A stretch of DNA of 64,000 nucleotides from Arthrobacter pascens (lineage in GTDB: Bacteria; Actinomycetota; Actinomycetes; Actinomycetales; Micrococcaceae), in contig NZ_JAUSWY010000001.1 of NCBI RefSeq assembly GCF_030815585.1, forward strand, positions 372,001-436,000, read 5' to 3'. Below are positions 1 to 9,259 of the stretch, one piece after another. Made by a program: the position numbers and the translations under genes. Positions within the stretch are counted from its first letter, which is position 1. Each line of letters begins with the position of its first letter. The notes beneath the pieces were generated by a model. The model saw only the letters and a program-made list of their open reading frames with translations. It was not told the origin of the DNA and ran no database searches.

Positions 1-45
1 TGCGGTTGACGCACAAGGTGCTGTGCCGCTGCGGTGTGGCAACAG

Positions 46-79
46 CGAAGCGGCGGGCCCTGATGGGACCGCCGCTTCG
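46..79. terminator. GC-rich hairpin
   Basis: Perfect 11-bp inverted repeat (arms 46-56 and 69-79, CGAAGCGGCGG) with a 12-nt loop. It lies downstream of the minus-strand flavoprotein gene that ends at 131, so it may terminate that operon. No clear T-run follows on either strand, so termination is inferred from the stem only. Nothing else is recognisable in bases 1-130. Confidence 0.45.
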
Positions 80-130
80 TGTTCCTGCCGGGAGGGACTA
101 CACAGCGGGAGGGACTGGACGCCGGAAGGG

Positions 131-1480
131 CTAGACGCCGCGGCCTGGAGTGAGGATTCCCTGGGGGTCAAAGGCGTGCTTGATCCGCTGGTGCGCTGCC
201 CGGGTGGCAGGATCCAGCTGCTTGGTGAGTGACCCGAATTTGAGCGATCCGACGCCATGTTCACCGCTGAGCGTTCCGCCCAGGCTCAGCGCCCTGTCTG
301 TGATGAGGTCCAGGATCCGTTCCGCTGCCGCGTACGCCCCGGCCGACTCATCGGTTATGACGACGGAAGGGTGGAGGTTTCCATCGCCGGCATGCGCGAA
401 CGTGGGTATGGCCACGCCCTCGTCCGCACTGATTTTCTCCAGCGCCTCGAACATGTCGGCCAGCCGGGCGATTGGAACGGCGACGTCGCAGGACGCGCGC
501 AGGCCCCTGGCATCAAGCGCCTTACCGGAGACCCGGCGTGCTTCAAGGAGTACGTCGCCTTCGGCCTGTTCCACATCGGTGGCTCCTGCTTCCCTGCAGA
601 GCCATGCAGCCACCGCAGCGTCTTCCTCCGAACTGACCGAAATGAACTGACCGACGAGTATTGCCGCCCCGTCGGTGGACAGTCCCGTGGGATGGAACTT
701 TTCAACGATCTCCACGCTGGCCCGGTCCATCAGTTCGAGGACCTCGGGGACCACGGAGCTGTTCATGATCGCGGTCACCGCCCTGCCCGCGGAGGAGGCT
801 GAGGGAAATGTTGCGCGGAAGGTGACTGCTTTGCCGGCTGGGCGGGGCACGAGCCTGACGGTCGCGGCGGTAACGATCCCCAGGGTTCCTTCAGAGCCGA
901 CAAAAAGGCTGGTGAGGTCGTATCCCACCACGTTCTTGCGCGTTGTTGAACCGGTGCGGATGATTTCGCCGTCGGCCAGCACAACCTCCAGGCCAGCCAC
1001 GCTGTCGGTGGTTACGCCGTACTTCACGCAGCGGAGCCCGCCGGCGTTTGTGGCAATGTTGCCGCCGATTGTTGACTGGCGGTAGCTGGCGGGGTCGGGG
1101 GCGTACATCAGGCCGAATTCGGCGGCGGCAGCGTCGATGTCCGCGGTGATGACTCCGGCCTGGACCTCCGCCAATCGATTGCCGGGATCGATGCTGAGAA
1201 TGGTGTCCATTTCTGCAAGCGAAATGACCAGACCCTCAGCGTAGGCGACGGCGCCGCCGGCCAGGCCGGTGCCGGCGCCACGGACGGAAACGGGGATGTT
1301 GTTTCGCCCCGCCCAGCGGACCCCGGCTGCCACATCCTCCGTGCTCCGGGCGGTGAGGACAGCGAGCGGCAGTCCCTGGGGTGCCGCCCGGGAGGCGTCC
1401 GTACTGTAGCGAACCAGCTCGGCCGGGTCTGTCAAAATCCTGCCTGCGAGCTCTGCTGCCAGTTCTTTGGTTGTGATCAT
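131..1480 (-). CDS. FAD-linked oxidase, D-2-hydroxyglutarate dehydrogenase-like
   Basis: A 449-residue GlcD/D2HGDH-type flavoprotein. The N-terminal FAD_binding_4 (PCMH) domain spans about residues 35-215, with VRGAGTGLAGGA and the FAD-contact region STIGGNIATNAGG. The C-terminal FAD-oxidase domain ends in GEHGVGSLK, a segment conserved in the family. Related enzymes oxidise D-2-hydroxyacids (glycolate, D-lactate, D-2-hydroxyglutarate). It is the last gene of a minus-strand operon whose HglS-type member produces D-2-hydroxyglutarate, so conversion to 2-oxoglutarate is the likely reaction. That specificity is inferred from context. GGAAG precedes the ATG at a normal distance. Plain glycolate oxidase GlcD is the main alternative. 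Confidence 0.85.
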   Translation of the reverse strand: MITTKELAAELAGRILTDPAELVRYSTDASRAAPQGLPLAVLTARSTEDVAAGVRWAGRNNIPVSVRGAGTGLAGGAVAYAEGLVISLAEMDTILSIDPGNRLAEVQAGVITADIDAAAAEFGLMYAPDPASYRQSTIGGNIATNAGGLRCVKYGVTTDSVAGLEVVLADGEIIRTGSTTRKNVVGYDLTSLFVGSEGTLGIVTAATVRLVPRPAGKAVTFRATFPSASSAGRAVTAIMNSSVVPEVLELMDRASVEIVEKFHPTGLSTDGAAILVGQFISVSSEEDAAVAAWLCREAGATDVEQAEGDVLLEARRVSGKALDARGLRASCDVAVPIARLADMFEALEKISADEGVAIPTFAHAGDGNLHPSVVITDESAGAYAAAERILDLITDRALSLGGTLSGEHGVGSLKFGSLTKQLDPATRAAHQRIKHAFDPQGILTPGRGV

Positions 1481-1530
1481 GGCTGGTGGTCTTCCTTTGG
1501 CTGGTGGTATTTCTTAGGACCCTGCGGGAC

Positions 1531-1574
1531 GAAAATATGCGGCGGCCGCCCCGAAGGCGGCCACCGCATATTTC
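1531..1574 (-). terminator. Strong hairpin between the two dehydrogenase genes
   Basis: A long inverted repeat (GAAAATATGCGG at 1531-1542 against CCGCATATTTC at 1563-1573, with an inner GGCCGCC/GGCGGCC pair) lies between the aldehyde dehydrogenase stop and the flavoprotein start. On the minus strand it ends in a short T-stretch. It could terminate or attenuate transcription before the last gene of the operon, lowering its expression. Confidence 0.65.
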
Positions 1575-1605
1575 GGTCTCAGTCCGTTCCGGGCCGATGG
1601 GTTTT

Positions 1606-3144
1606 CTAGAGGAACTTGACGCCCTGGGCGAGCGGCAGTTCGCCCGAGAAGTTGATGGTGTTGGTTGCTTGGCGCATGTATGCCTTCCAGGAATCGGAGC
1701 CGGATTCGCGTCCCCCACCGGTTTCCTTCTCGCCACCAAAGGCGCCGCCGATTTCAGCTCCGGAGGTTCCGATGTTGACGTTGGCGATGCCGCAGTCCGA
1801 GCCACTGGCAGAGAGGAAACGCTCGGCCTCGGTCTGGTCCTGGGTGAAGATTGCCGAGGAAAGACCCTGCGGGACGCTGTTGTGGATCTCGATGGCCTCA
1901 TCCAGGGTGTCGTAGGTCATGACGTAGAGGATGGGGGCGAACGTCTCGTCGTGAACGACGGCGGTCTGGGCCGGCATGCGCACGACGGCAGGTTCAACGT
2001 AGTAGGCCTCGGGCTGGTCCTCAGCCAGGACGCGGTTGCCGCCGTAGACCACCTCGCCGCCTTCGGCCACGGCCTGGACCAGTGCATCCTGCTGGGCCTT
2101 GAAGCTGCCGGCGTTGATCAACGGTCCGACCAGGGTTTCTTCCCGGGTCGGGCTTCCGATGTTCAGGGTGCCGTAGGCGTCTACGATCCGGCTGACGAGC
2201 GTGTCGGCGATGGAGGAGTGAACGATGAGCCGGCGAAGGGAGGTGCAGCGCTGGCCGGCAGTGCCGGCTGCGGCGAAGACAATGCCGCGAAGCGCAAGGT
2301 CCAGGTCTGCCGATGGCGCAACGATGGCGCCGTTGTTGCCGCCGAGCTCCAGCAGGGCACGGCCGAAGCGCTTGGCGATCAGCGGGGCGATTTCCTGGCC
2401 CATGCGTACCGAACCGGTGGCTGAAACCAGGGCGATGCGCGGGTCCTCGACCAGCTTCTGTCCGCCCACACGATCCGTCAGGAGCAGGTGGTGGATCCCT
2501 TCGGGTGCCCCGACGTCACTGACAGCTCGCGCCAACAGCGTGTCGACGGCGAGGGCAGAGAGGCGGGTGGCGTCCGCCGGCTTCCAGACCACCGTGTCGC
2601 CGGCGACCAGTGCCAGGGCGGTGTTCCAGGCGTAGACCGCAACGGGGAAGTTAAAGGCCGAGATGATGCCTACGACGCCGAGGGGGTGCCAGGTTTCGGC
2701 CAGGCGGTGGCCGGGCCGCTCTGACGGCATCGTCTTGCCGTACAGCTGGCGGGACTGGCCAACGGCAAGGTCCGCGATGTCGATCATTTCCTGGACTTCG
2801 CCGAGGGCCTCGGAGCGGGTCTTGCCGACCTCGGCTGTGATCAGGGCTGCGACATCTTCCTTGTGTTCGGTCAGCAGCTGGCCCCAGCGCTTGACCAGTG
2901 CACCGCGGACGGGGGCGGGGACGCTGCGCCAGGTCTTGAAGGCCTCGGCGGCCTGCGCAATGGCAGTTTCGATTTCCTCGTCGTTGTGGACCTTGGTGCG
3001 GAGGATGACTTCCCCGGTAATCGGGGACCGGGTTTCGCGGGTCCCGTCGAGGGATGCGGGGTCAACGCCGATGGACTGGAGGCTCTTGCGGACTTCTTCG
3101 GTGATTTCGGCGGTGGCCGGGATGGAGGAGGTAATGGTGGTCAT
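1606..3144 (-). CDS. amaB: L-aminoadipate semialdehyde / piperideine-6-carboxylate dehydrogenase (ALDH7 family)
   Basis: A 512-residue aldehyde dehydrogenase of the antiquitin/AmaB type. Visible landmarks are the Asn in SAFNFPVAV (N165), the general base in LELGGNNGAI (E266) and the catalytic Cys in GTAGQRCTS (C300). The tail GGAFGGEKETGGGRESGSDSWKAYMRQ is typical of ALDH7; only part is needed to recognise it. The family oxidises 2-aminoadipate 6-semialdehyde, in equilibrium with piperideine-6-carboxylate, to 2-aminoadipate with NAD. The gene follows hglS by 33 bp and sits downstream of an FAD amine oxidase that would make its substrate. The aminotransferase needed to reach 2-oxoadipate is not in the window. 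AAGG lies before the ATG. Confidence 0.9.
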   Translation of the reverse strand: MTTITSSIPATAEITEEVRKSLQSIGVDPASLDGTRETRSPITGEVILRTKVHNDEEIETAIAQAAEAFKTWRSVPAPVRGALVKRWGQLLTEHKEDVAALITAEVGKTRSEALGEVQEMIDIADLAVGQSRQLYGKTMPSERPGHRLAETWHPLGVVGIISAFNFPVAVYAWNTALALVAGDTVVWKPADATRLSALAVDTLLARAVSDVGAPEGIHHLLLTDRVGGQKLVEDPRIALVSATGSVRMGQEIAPLIAKRFGRALLELGGNNGAIVAPSADLDLALRGIVFAAAGTAGQRCTSLRRLIVHSSIADTLVSRIVDAYGTLNIGSPTREETLVGPLINAGSFKAQQDALVQAVAEGGEVVYGGNRVLAEDQPEAYYVEPAVVRMPAQTAVVHDETFAPILYVMTYDTLDEAIEIHNSVPQGLSSAIFTQDQTEAERFLSASGSDCGIANVNIGTSGAEIGGAFGGEKETGGGRESGSDSWKAYMRQATNTINFSGELPLAQGVKFL

Positions 3145-3177
3145 GATTGCCTTCTTTCGGTGCTTGGGTGGTCCTAA

Positions 3178-4590
3178 TCAGGAGGGGAGGTCGGTGATGG
3201 TGATGCAAAGTTGGCGTTCGGCGTCCTTGACGGAGGCGTTTTGCTGCGCGCTGTACAGCTCGTTGGGATCGAGGATCCTGCTACCCAGGACTTCGGAGAG
3301 ACGGTCAATGTCGTAGGGCGTTCCCAGCTGCCCATCGTCGCGTGAGCCGTCGTCGGTGAGGTTGGACTGGAAGATGCCGGCTGCCGAGCGCGGCAGGAAG
3401 TCTTCGTAGACGATGGGCTCGGGCACCAGGACGCCGGCCTCCACCAGCTGGCGCAGGGACGCCGATCCCGTCGTGGGTGCCTTGGCTGGATCCGCCACGC
3501 GGTAGGTGAAGTAGGCGAGCCCCGTCAGCGCCAGGTCCCGCTCATTGTCCGGGAGGTTCCGGCGCCAGACCTGCGCGGCTACCTCCACCCTTGTTGTTCC
3601 TGCCGGGGATGCGGCCAGCAGGTTGTCGACTTCGGCAACCAGCCGGTCGTAGACGTCCCTGCCGTGCGGGGTCAAGGCGATGCCGCGCTGCTCCACCTCA
3701 CCGAACCGGACGCGGAGGGACCCGGGACGGACCCCGCCGTCGGAGTGGCGGAAGTTCCGTTCCTCGGCGAGGGCACGGAAGGATGTCTGGCGGAGCAGGA
3801 CATCGGGTCCTTCCCAGTTCGGCGGGCCCTGGATCTCATCGATCATGGCAATCCCGCGCGCTTCCATCCGGGCGTAGAGATCATCAATGTCCAGGACGCG
3901 TGGGGTGAGGTGGTTGATGTGTGTCGAGGGGACGCCGCCGATGTCTGCAGCTACCGCGGAGATGCGCTCCAGCTTGAAGTACCAGTCGTGATCGACCGGT
4001 TCCTGCGACAGTTCGAAGGCCGCCGTAGCCAGGTCCAGAAGCCGGGTGGACTCTTCCGGTACAAGCTCCTTCTCCGCGCTGGCCTTGTCCGCCAGTTCGA
4101 GGAGTTCCTGGCTGAACAGGATCCGGGCGCCGATGAAGGTCTCGAGCTGCTTCTCGGTTTCTTCATCGAAGAACCGCCGGTCGTCATGTGCGAGCATCGA
4201 GGTGAACACCCGGAAGGGGTTCTTTGCCAGTTCATCGGCATCGATCGGGCGAAATGCCGTGGAAACCACAGGCACCGAGCTCTTGGACGCGTCACGCAGG
4301 TCGTAAAAGCCGACCGGATACATCCCGAAGGCTGCGAAAACGCGGGCCACCTGGGCGAGTTCCCGAGCTGATCCGACGCGAATGGCGCCATGTCGTTCGG
4401 CGGTAACACGTTGGATGCTCCCGAGCCTCTCGGCATTTTCCCCGTTTTTGCGGATGAAGTCCTCGTTGACCTCTTGGGAGACGTCGACGAGGGTGTTGTA
4501 GGCCGGAACCTCGTTCCCGTAAAGCGAGGCCAGGCGCAGGGCGAATTCGGCCCGCAGTTCCCATAGCTGCAGCTTCGTTGTTGTTGGCAT
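3178..4590 (-). CDS. hglS: 2-oxoadipate dioxygenase/decarboxylase (HglS, former DUF1338)
   Basis: A 470-residue member of the DUF1338/YdcJ family. Characterised HglS converts 2-oxoadipate to D-2-hydroxyglutarate in an Fe(II)-dependent reaction. Candidate metal ligands are H67 (AERHGAIRVG), H224 or H227 (STHINHLTPR) and E298 or E300 (RVRFGEVEQRG), close in position to the two His and one Glu known in the family. The ATG at 4590 was chosen over an upstream in-frame ATG because AAGGGAC precedes it and because the longer start adds residues unlike the family. It lies 67 bp after the FAD amine oxidase and 33 bp before the ALDH gene, giving consecutive pathway steps in one operon. Confidence 0.9.
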   Translation of the reverse strand: MPTTTKLQLWELRAEFALRLASLYGNEVPAYNTLVDVSQEVNEDFIRKNGENAERLGSIQRVTAERHGAIRVGSARELAQVARVFAAFGMYPVGFYDLRDASKSSVPVVSTAFRPIDADELAKNPFRVFTSMLAHDDRRFFDEETEKQLETFIGARILFSQELLELADKASAEKELVPEESTRLLDLATAAFELSQEPVDHDWYFKLERISAVAADIGGVPSTHINHLTPRVLDIDDLYARMEARGIAMIDEIQGPPNWEGPDVLLRQTSFRALAEERNFRHSDGGVRPGSLRVRFGEVEQRGIALTPHGRDVYDRLVAEVDNLLAASPAGTTRVEVAAQVWRRNLPDNERDLALTGLAYFTYRVADPAKAPTTGSASLRQLVEAGVLVPEPIVYEDFLPRSAAGIFQSNLTDDGSRDDGQLGTPYDIDRLSEVLGSRILDPNELYSAQQNASVKDAERQLCITITDLPS

Positions 4591-4657
4591 GGGCTTGTCC
4601 CTTCTGGTGCTGTCTATGTCGGTGGCGATGGAGCAGATGGCAGGATTCTTGGGCGGC

Positions 4658-5864
4658 TTAGATGATGTGGACCTCCCGGACCTGGGAGAGTTCTCCGGCG
4701 AACCTTGCGGCGCTGAACTGCGCCGGATCCATGAAGGATTCCCGGCCAAGGTACATGTCCCTGATCAGCTCACCCACTGCCGGGCCCTGCAGGAAGCCAT
4801 GACCCGAGAATCCGGTGGCGTACATGAATCCCTCCACAGTGTCCGAAGACCCGATCATGGCGTTGTGGTCCGGTGTGTTTTCGTACAATCCTGCCCAGCC
4901 GACTTCCAGGTCCTGGTGGGCCAAGGAGGGTGCGACAATTTCCGCAGCCTGGTTGAAGGCCGGCAGCCACTGGTAGTCGAACTCCCGGCAAAAACCAGGT
5001 TCCCTGGTCCTGGTTGGAGATTCCCAGAAGCATCCCGTTGAGGTAGTTGTGGAAGTAGAGAGTGGTTGACAGGTCAAGGGTGAACGGAACCGTGGGAAGG
5101 GGCTTGGAGCCCTGCGCAGTCATGCCGATCTGGCGGCGGACAGGCTCAATGGGCAGGTGGACGCCCGCCATCGCTCCGAGTCTCGTTGACCAGGCCCCGG
5201 CCGCACAGATGACAGTGGGCGTCCGGATCGTCCCGCGGTTGGTGTGAACGGCCTGGACCTCACCGCCGCCGGCGTCGAGATCCAGGATTTCCGTGTCCTG
5301 GCAGATGGTTACGCCGAGCTGCTGGGCCGCTTCGGCGTAAGCCTGGACTACCTTAGACGGCTGGGCGAACCCGTCACGCGGAGAGTATGAAGCGGCCACG
5401 AGTGCGCGGGGATCCAGGAAAGGATTGATCTGGTGCGCTTGGTCCGGCGTGACCATCCGGCTGGAACCACCCAGATGGTTCTGGATATGCGTGCTGTCCT
5501 CGACCTGCAGAAGCTCTGCCTCGTTTCGGCAGAGGAAGAGGTAGCCAACCTGTCGGAGGCCGATGTCCGTCCTGAACTTCTCGCCGAATCTTTCAAAGGC
5601 CTCCAGGCTGCGCTGACCAAGCCTGATGTTTCCGGGATCAGAGAAGGTGGCCCGGACACCGCCGAGCGGCTTGGCTGAAGAGCCGGAGCCAAGGGCGTTC
5701 CGTTCGATCAGGACGATGTTCTTCACGCCGGCCTCGGCCAGATGGTACGCAATGCTGGTTCCCATGATTCCGCCACCCAGGATGACAATGTCGCCGGCCG
5801 CAGGCAGCGGCCGACCGGGGGTCTTCACCAACGGAACAATATTGTCCACGTGTTTTACAAGCAT
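4658..5864 (-). pseudogene. FAD-dependent amine oxidase, L-pipecolate/sarcosine oxidase-like, one frameshift
   Basis: A DAO-family flavoprotein. The N-terminal Rossmann motif DIVILGGGIMGTSIAYHLAEAG binds FAD, followed by ERNALGSGSSAKPLGG. The C-terminal part (TPDHNAMIG, ATGFSGHGFLQGPAVGE) is typical of the sarcosine/pipecolate oxidase group, but is in another frame. The frames join at ISNQDQ/EPGFCREFDYQW, where a GGG run (5002-5004) has one G too many. Removing it restores one protein of about 402 residues. Start is ATG 5864, with GGAGG six bases upstream. As first gene of the lysine-type operon it would oxidise L-pipecolate to piperideine-6-carboxylate (inference). It may be a true null allele or a sequencing error; the rest of the gene is intact. 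Confidence 0.75.
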
Positions 5865-5924
5865 TGTGATCCTCCAACGTTCTCTTGGATCAAGCTTCAA
5901 ACCACGCTTCGTTTAGGTCAATCG

Positions 5925-5958
5925 ATACATTTTTAACAATCCGTATAGTATTGCTATA
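5925..5958 (+). promoter_or_regulatory. LysR-type divergent control region; candidate leaderless promoter
   Basis: The 93-bp gap between the divergent operon start and lysR holds ATAC-N14-GTAT (5925-5946), a plausible LysR-type binding dyad. TATAGT (5944-5949) looks like a -10 box only 8 bases before the lysR ATG, and no Shine-Dalgarno sequence is visible. A leaderless lysR transcript is therefore likely. All of this is read from sequence and is untested. Confidence 0.4.
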
Positions 5959-6869
5959 TGAAGTGGACCTTCGAGCAGTTGAAAACCTTCAGTGTGGTCG
6001 CGGACCTGGGCACGATGACCTCGGCAGCTGAAGCGTTGGGGTTCACCCCGGGGGCAGTCTCTCAGCAGATGGCGGCATTGCAGGCGGGGCTGTCGCGGCC
6101 GATTTTCGCCCGGGACGGGCGGAGGGTCACCCTTACCGACGCAGGGGTAACTCTGCTTCGACATGCGCGGATCCTCCTCGAAGCCGAGCGACGGGCAGCA
6201 ACCGCCCTCAGCGGGCCCCAATCCGAGCAGCGGACGGTGGTCTCGGTCGGAGTTTTTGGCTCGGCAGCGGTCTCCGCCATGCAGCCTGCGATTGAGTATC
6301 TGCGGAAAACGTCGCCCAACGTGGCCATCCAAGCAATGGAAGTGGACGTGGAGATCATGCCCCAGGCGACTCTCGACCACCGGATCGATATCGCCTTGGG
6401 CCTGAGCTACGACGACGCGCCACAACCGCCTCTGCGAGGGGTGGTGACCGAAGTGCTGCATCAGGAGCCGTTTCTGATGGTGCTTCCTCCTGAGGCCGCC
6501 GAGCTGGGTGGTGACGATGCCGCCCTGGTGGACTACGCCAATAACCATGACTGGATCCTCCCGCCCGTTGAGACCTACTTCGGCAGGGCGTGCCGTTTCG
6601 CCTGCGCAAAGGGCGGCATTGAGCCGAGAGTCCAGCACACTGTCACGGATACGGCAGTCTCCATTGCCCTGGCCGAATCCGGCGTGGGTATTACGCTCGC
6701 GACGCCACTCATGATGGGCCTGCGCCCGACAGACACCCCCACAGTGGCACTGCCGGGCAACTCGCAGCGCCGAATCGTCGCCATTGCCCGTTCCTCGGCG
6801 CTCGAAAAGGAAAGCGTCCTGGCCGTGAGGGATGCGTTGATCCAGGCATTCCCGCCCTTGCGGACATAA
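5958..6869 (+). CDS. LysR-family transcriptional regulator
   Basis: A 303-residue LysR protein. The winged helix-turn-helix occupies residues 1-62 (FEQLKTFSVVADLGTMTSAAEALGFTPGAVSQQMAAL), followed by a linker helix and a periplasmic-binding-like effector domain from about residue 90. It is transcribed away from the lysine/pipecolate-type operon with a 93-bp shared control region. By the usual LysR arrangement it should regulate that operon and itself, probably responding to a pathway intermediate. The effector cannot be told from sequence. Length and architecture are normal for the family. Confidence 0.9.
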   Translation: MKWTFEQLKTFSVVADLGTMTSAAEALGFTPGAVSQQMAALQAGLSRPIFARDGRRVTLTDAGVTLLRHARILLEAERRAATALSGPQSEQRTVVSVGVFGSAAVSAMQPAIEYLRKTSPNVAIQAMEVDVEIMPQATLDHRIDIALGLSYDDAPQPPLRGVVTEVLHQEPFLMVLPPEAAELGGDDAALVDYANNHDWILPPVETYFGRACRFACAKGGIEPRVQHTVTDTAVSIALAESGVGITLATPLMMGLRPTDTPTVALPGNSQRRIVAIARSSALEKESVLAVRDALIQAFPPLRT

Positions 6870-6959
6870 CCGCCCAGCAGAGTCTGGTGCCGCCGCGCTC
6901 ACCCGCCCCTCCACTGACAGTGCCTGGAGCCCGCTAACCCAGGCGCTCGCCAAAACATC

Positions 6960-6975
6960 AGGATAACGTTATCCT
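6960..6975. promoter_or_regulatory. LacI-type operator upstream of the GH36 gene
   Basis: AGGATAACGTTATCCT is a perfect 16-bp palindrome centred on the CG step typical of LacI/GalR operators. It lies 62 bp before the alpha-galactosidase ATG, and TGTAAT (6974-6979) next to it could be the -10 box, so binding would block transcription. A related site lies at 14803-14820, and a LacI gene maps at 11787-12821, the probable cognate repressor. Confidence 0.7.
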
Positions 6976-7037
6976 GTAATTCACCATCGTTTAGCGGGCG
7001 GCATTGATGCCTGACCGCATACTCCCCGGGAGCCTCC

Positions 7038-9239
7038 ATGACCCTTGCGCACGTTAGCCCCGAGCTTGAGGACAAGCCGCCGACTCCCGAAGTCGCAGCC
7101 GGCGGAGAGGTTCTGTCCTGGGGCAACGATTGCGTCCAGCTGCACTTCCTGCACGGCGAGGACATCGCCCCCAAGCTGCTCACCATCCAGCACGTTCAGG
7201 CCCAGCTCCGCGACCTGGAGGAGCTGCGCCGTTCGTCCCTCCCAATCGTGGAGATTGCCCTCGCCGGCGACGGGCGGCACGGTACCGCGGGAAAACGGCA
7301 CGTGGACGGAGGCGCTGCCCAGCGGCTGCGGCTGACCGATGCGCACGAATCCGAAGCGAACGGAGTCCGCCGGCTGGACCTGCGTGCCACCGATCCCGTT
7401 TCCGGTGTCAGCGCAACCGTTCACTATGAACTCGCCGCGGGCTCGTCCGTGCTTCGGTGCTGGACCGACCTGCAGGCCGGAAGCTCCGCCGTCGGCGTTG
7501 AATATGTCTCCTCCCTCACCCTTTCGGGGCTGGGCCACGGCCAGGATTGGGAGGAACAGCTTGCCCTCTGGCAGGCTGCCAACCCGTGGTCCGGCGAGTT
7601 CCGCTGGCAGCGGGCCAGCCTCGCGGAACGGGGACTGTACAACGTCGGAATGGTGGAATACGGCCAGGTCGGTTCCAAGAACCGGATCGCCGCAACGTCA
7701 ACGGGCGCCTGGTCCACCGCGGAGCAGCTGCCCATGGCCATCCTTGAGGACCTGTCCACCGGGAGCATGCTTGCCTGGCAGCTGGAGCACAACGGTGCCT
7801 GGCACTACGAACTCGGTGACCGGTATAACGACCTCTACCTCACCCTGTCCGGCCCCACCGCGGCTGAGCACCAGTGGACAGTGACGCTGGAGCCGGGGGA
7901 GACGTTCACCACCCTGCCGGCTGCCGTGGCCGTGGTCCCCACCGGTGGTCTCGACGCCGTCGCCGCTGAACTGACCGCCTACCGCCGGAGGATCCGCAGG
8001 CCGCACTACGACAATGTGGAGCTTCCGGTCATCTACAACGACTTCCTCAACTGCCTCATGTCGGACCCCACAACGGCAAAGGAGCTGCCGCTGATCGCTG
8101 CGGCATCGGCGCTGGGCGTGGAGGTCTTCTGCATCGACGCCGGGTGGTATGACGACGAAAACGGCGGCTGGTGGGATTCCGTGGGGGAGTGGGAGCCGTC
8201 CATCAACCGTTTCCCCGACGGCGGCCTGGCCGGCCTGATCGGGAAAATCCGCGACGCCGGCATGAAGCCGGGCCTGTGGCTGGAACCGGAAGTGGTGGGT
8301 GCACGGAGCCGTATCGCCGAGCTACTTCCAGCCGAGGCTTTCTTCAGCCGCCGCGGGGAACGGATCAAGGAATGGGGACGGTACCAGTTGGACCTGCGTC
8401 ACCCGGCAGCACGGGCGCACCTTGACGGGGTGGTTGACCGGCTGATGGATGATTTCGATCTGGCGTACCTCAAGCTGGACTACAACATCGACATCGGCGC
8501 CGGCACAGACCTGAACGGTGCTGTTGGAGCGGGGCTGCTGGACCACAACCGTGCCTTCCTGGGCTGGGTTACCGACGTGATGGACCGGCATCCTGGCCTG
8601 ACCATTGAAGGTTGCGCCGCGGGCGGCTCCCGCACGGACGGAGCCTCAGGCGCGGTGTTCCCGATCCAGTCGCTGACCGACCAACAGGATTTCGTAAAGA
8701 CGCCGCCCATTTCGGCGGCGGCGCCGCTCGCCATCACTCCGGAACAGTCCGGCGTCTGGGCGTCCGTGGAAGGGTCAATGGGAGATGAACAGTTGGCATT
8801 CTCCCTGATCAGTGCGCTGCTGTCCCGCGTCCACCTGGCAGGGCGGATCGATACCCTGGGCCCAGCCCAGCTGGATGTGGTCCGGGCCGGCGTGGCGGCC
8901 TACAAGGAACTCCGTTCCGGTATTTCCTCCAGCCTGCCCACCTTCCCGCTGGGGCTGCCGGCGTGGCGTGACAACTGGATCGCGCAGGGGGCCCGGCTGG
9001 GCCAGACAGCTCTTGCTATTGCCGTGCACCGCCGCGGAGGTGAAGTGGAGCAGTCCATCGAGCTGCCGGCCTGGCTCGGCCAGCACCCCGCGGCCACGGT
9101 GGAGTACCCCGCCTGGGGCGCCGAAGACGCCGTGGTTCTTCCCGGATCGGTTCTTCCAGGAACGGCCGGCCCGGCGATCCTGAAGGTCACGCTGGCCGGA
9201 GAGAACAGTGCCAGACTCATCATCCTCCGGGCTACCTAG
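7038..9239 (+). CDS. Alpha-galactosidase, GH36
   Basis: A 733-residue GH36 clan-D enzyme. It has an N-terminal beta-sandwich (about 1-320), then a (beta/alpha)8 barrel with VFCIDAGWYDDENGGWWDSVGEWEP. The nucleophile is D481 in YLKLDYN, and the EGCAAGGSRTD loop follows. D548 (SLTDQQD) is the candidate acid/base. It removes terminal alpha-galactose from oligosaccharides such as melibiose or raffinose-type sugars. There is no signal peptide, so it should act in the cytoplasm on imported substrates. The start follows GGGAG. Transcribed alone, ending in a strong terminator, with a LacI-type operator in its promoter. Confidence 0.9.
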   Translation: MTLAHVSPELEDKPPTPEVAAGGEVLSWGNDCVQLHFLHGEDIAPKLLTIQHVQAQLRDLEELRRSSLPIVEIALAGDGRHGTAGKRHVDGGAAQRLRLTDAHESEANGVRRLDLRATDPVSGVSATVHYELAAGSSVLRCWTDLQAGSSAVGVEYVSSLTLSGLGHGQDWEEQLALWQAANPWSGEFRWQRASLAERGLYNVGMVEYGQVGSKNRIAATSTGAWSTAEQLPMAILEDLSTGSMLAWQLEHNGAWHYELGDRYNDLYLTLSGPTAAEHQWTVTLEPGETFTTLPAAVAVVPTGGLDAVAAELTAYRRRIRRPHYDNVELPVIYNDFLNCLMSDPTTAKELPLIAAASALGVEVFCIDAGWYDDENGGWWDSVGEWEPSINRFPDGGLAGLIGKIRDAGMKPGLWLEPEVVGARSRIAELLPAEAFFSRRGERIKEWGRYQLDLRHPAARAHLDGVVDRLMDDFDLAYLKLDYNIDIGAGTDLNGAVGAGLLDHNRAFLGWVTDVMDRHPGLTIEGCAAGGSRTDGASGAVFPIQSLTDQQDFVKTPPISAAAPLAITPEQSGVWASVEGSMGDEQLAFSLISALLSRVHLAGRIDTLGPAQLDVVRAGVAAYKELRSGISSSLPTFPLGLPAWRDNWIAQGARLGQTALAIAVHRRGGEVEQSIELPAWLGQHPAATVEYPAWGAEDAVVLPGSVLPGTAGPAILKVTLAGENSARLIILRAT

Positions 9240-9259
9240 CGTCCGACGGCGGGTGGCGG

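Noticed and set aside
4985..5020. Programmed ribosomal frameshift in the amine oxidase
   Set aside because: There is no slippery heptamer or stimulatory structure, and related enzymes are single-frame; an indel is simpler.
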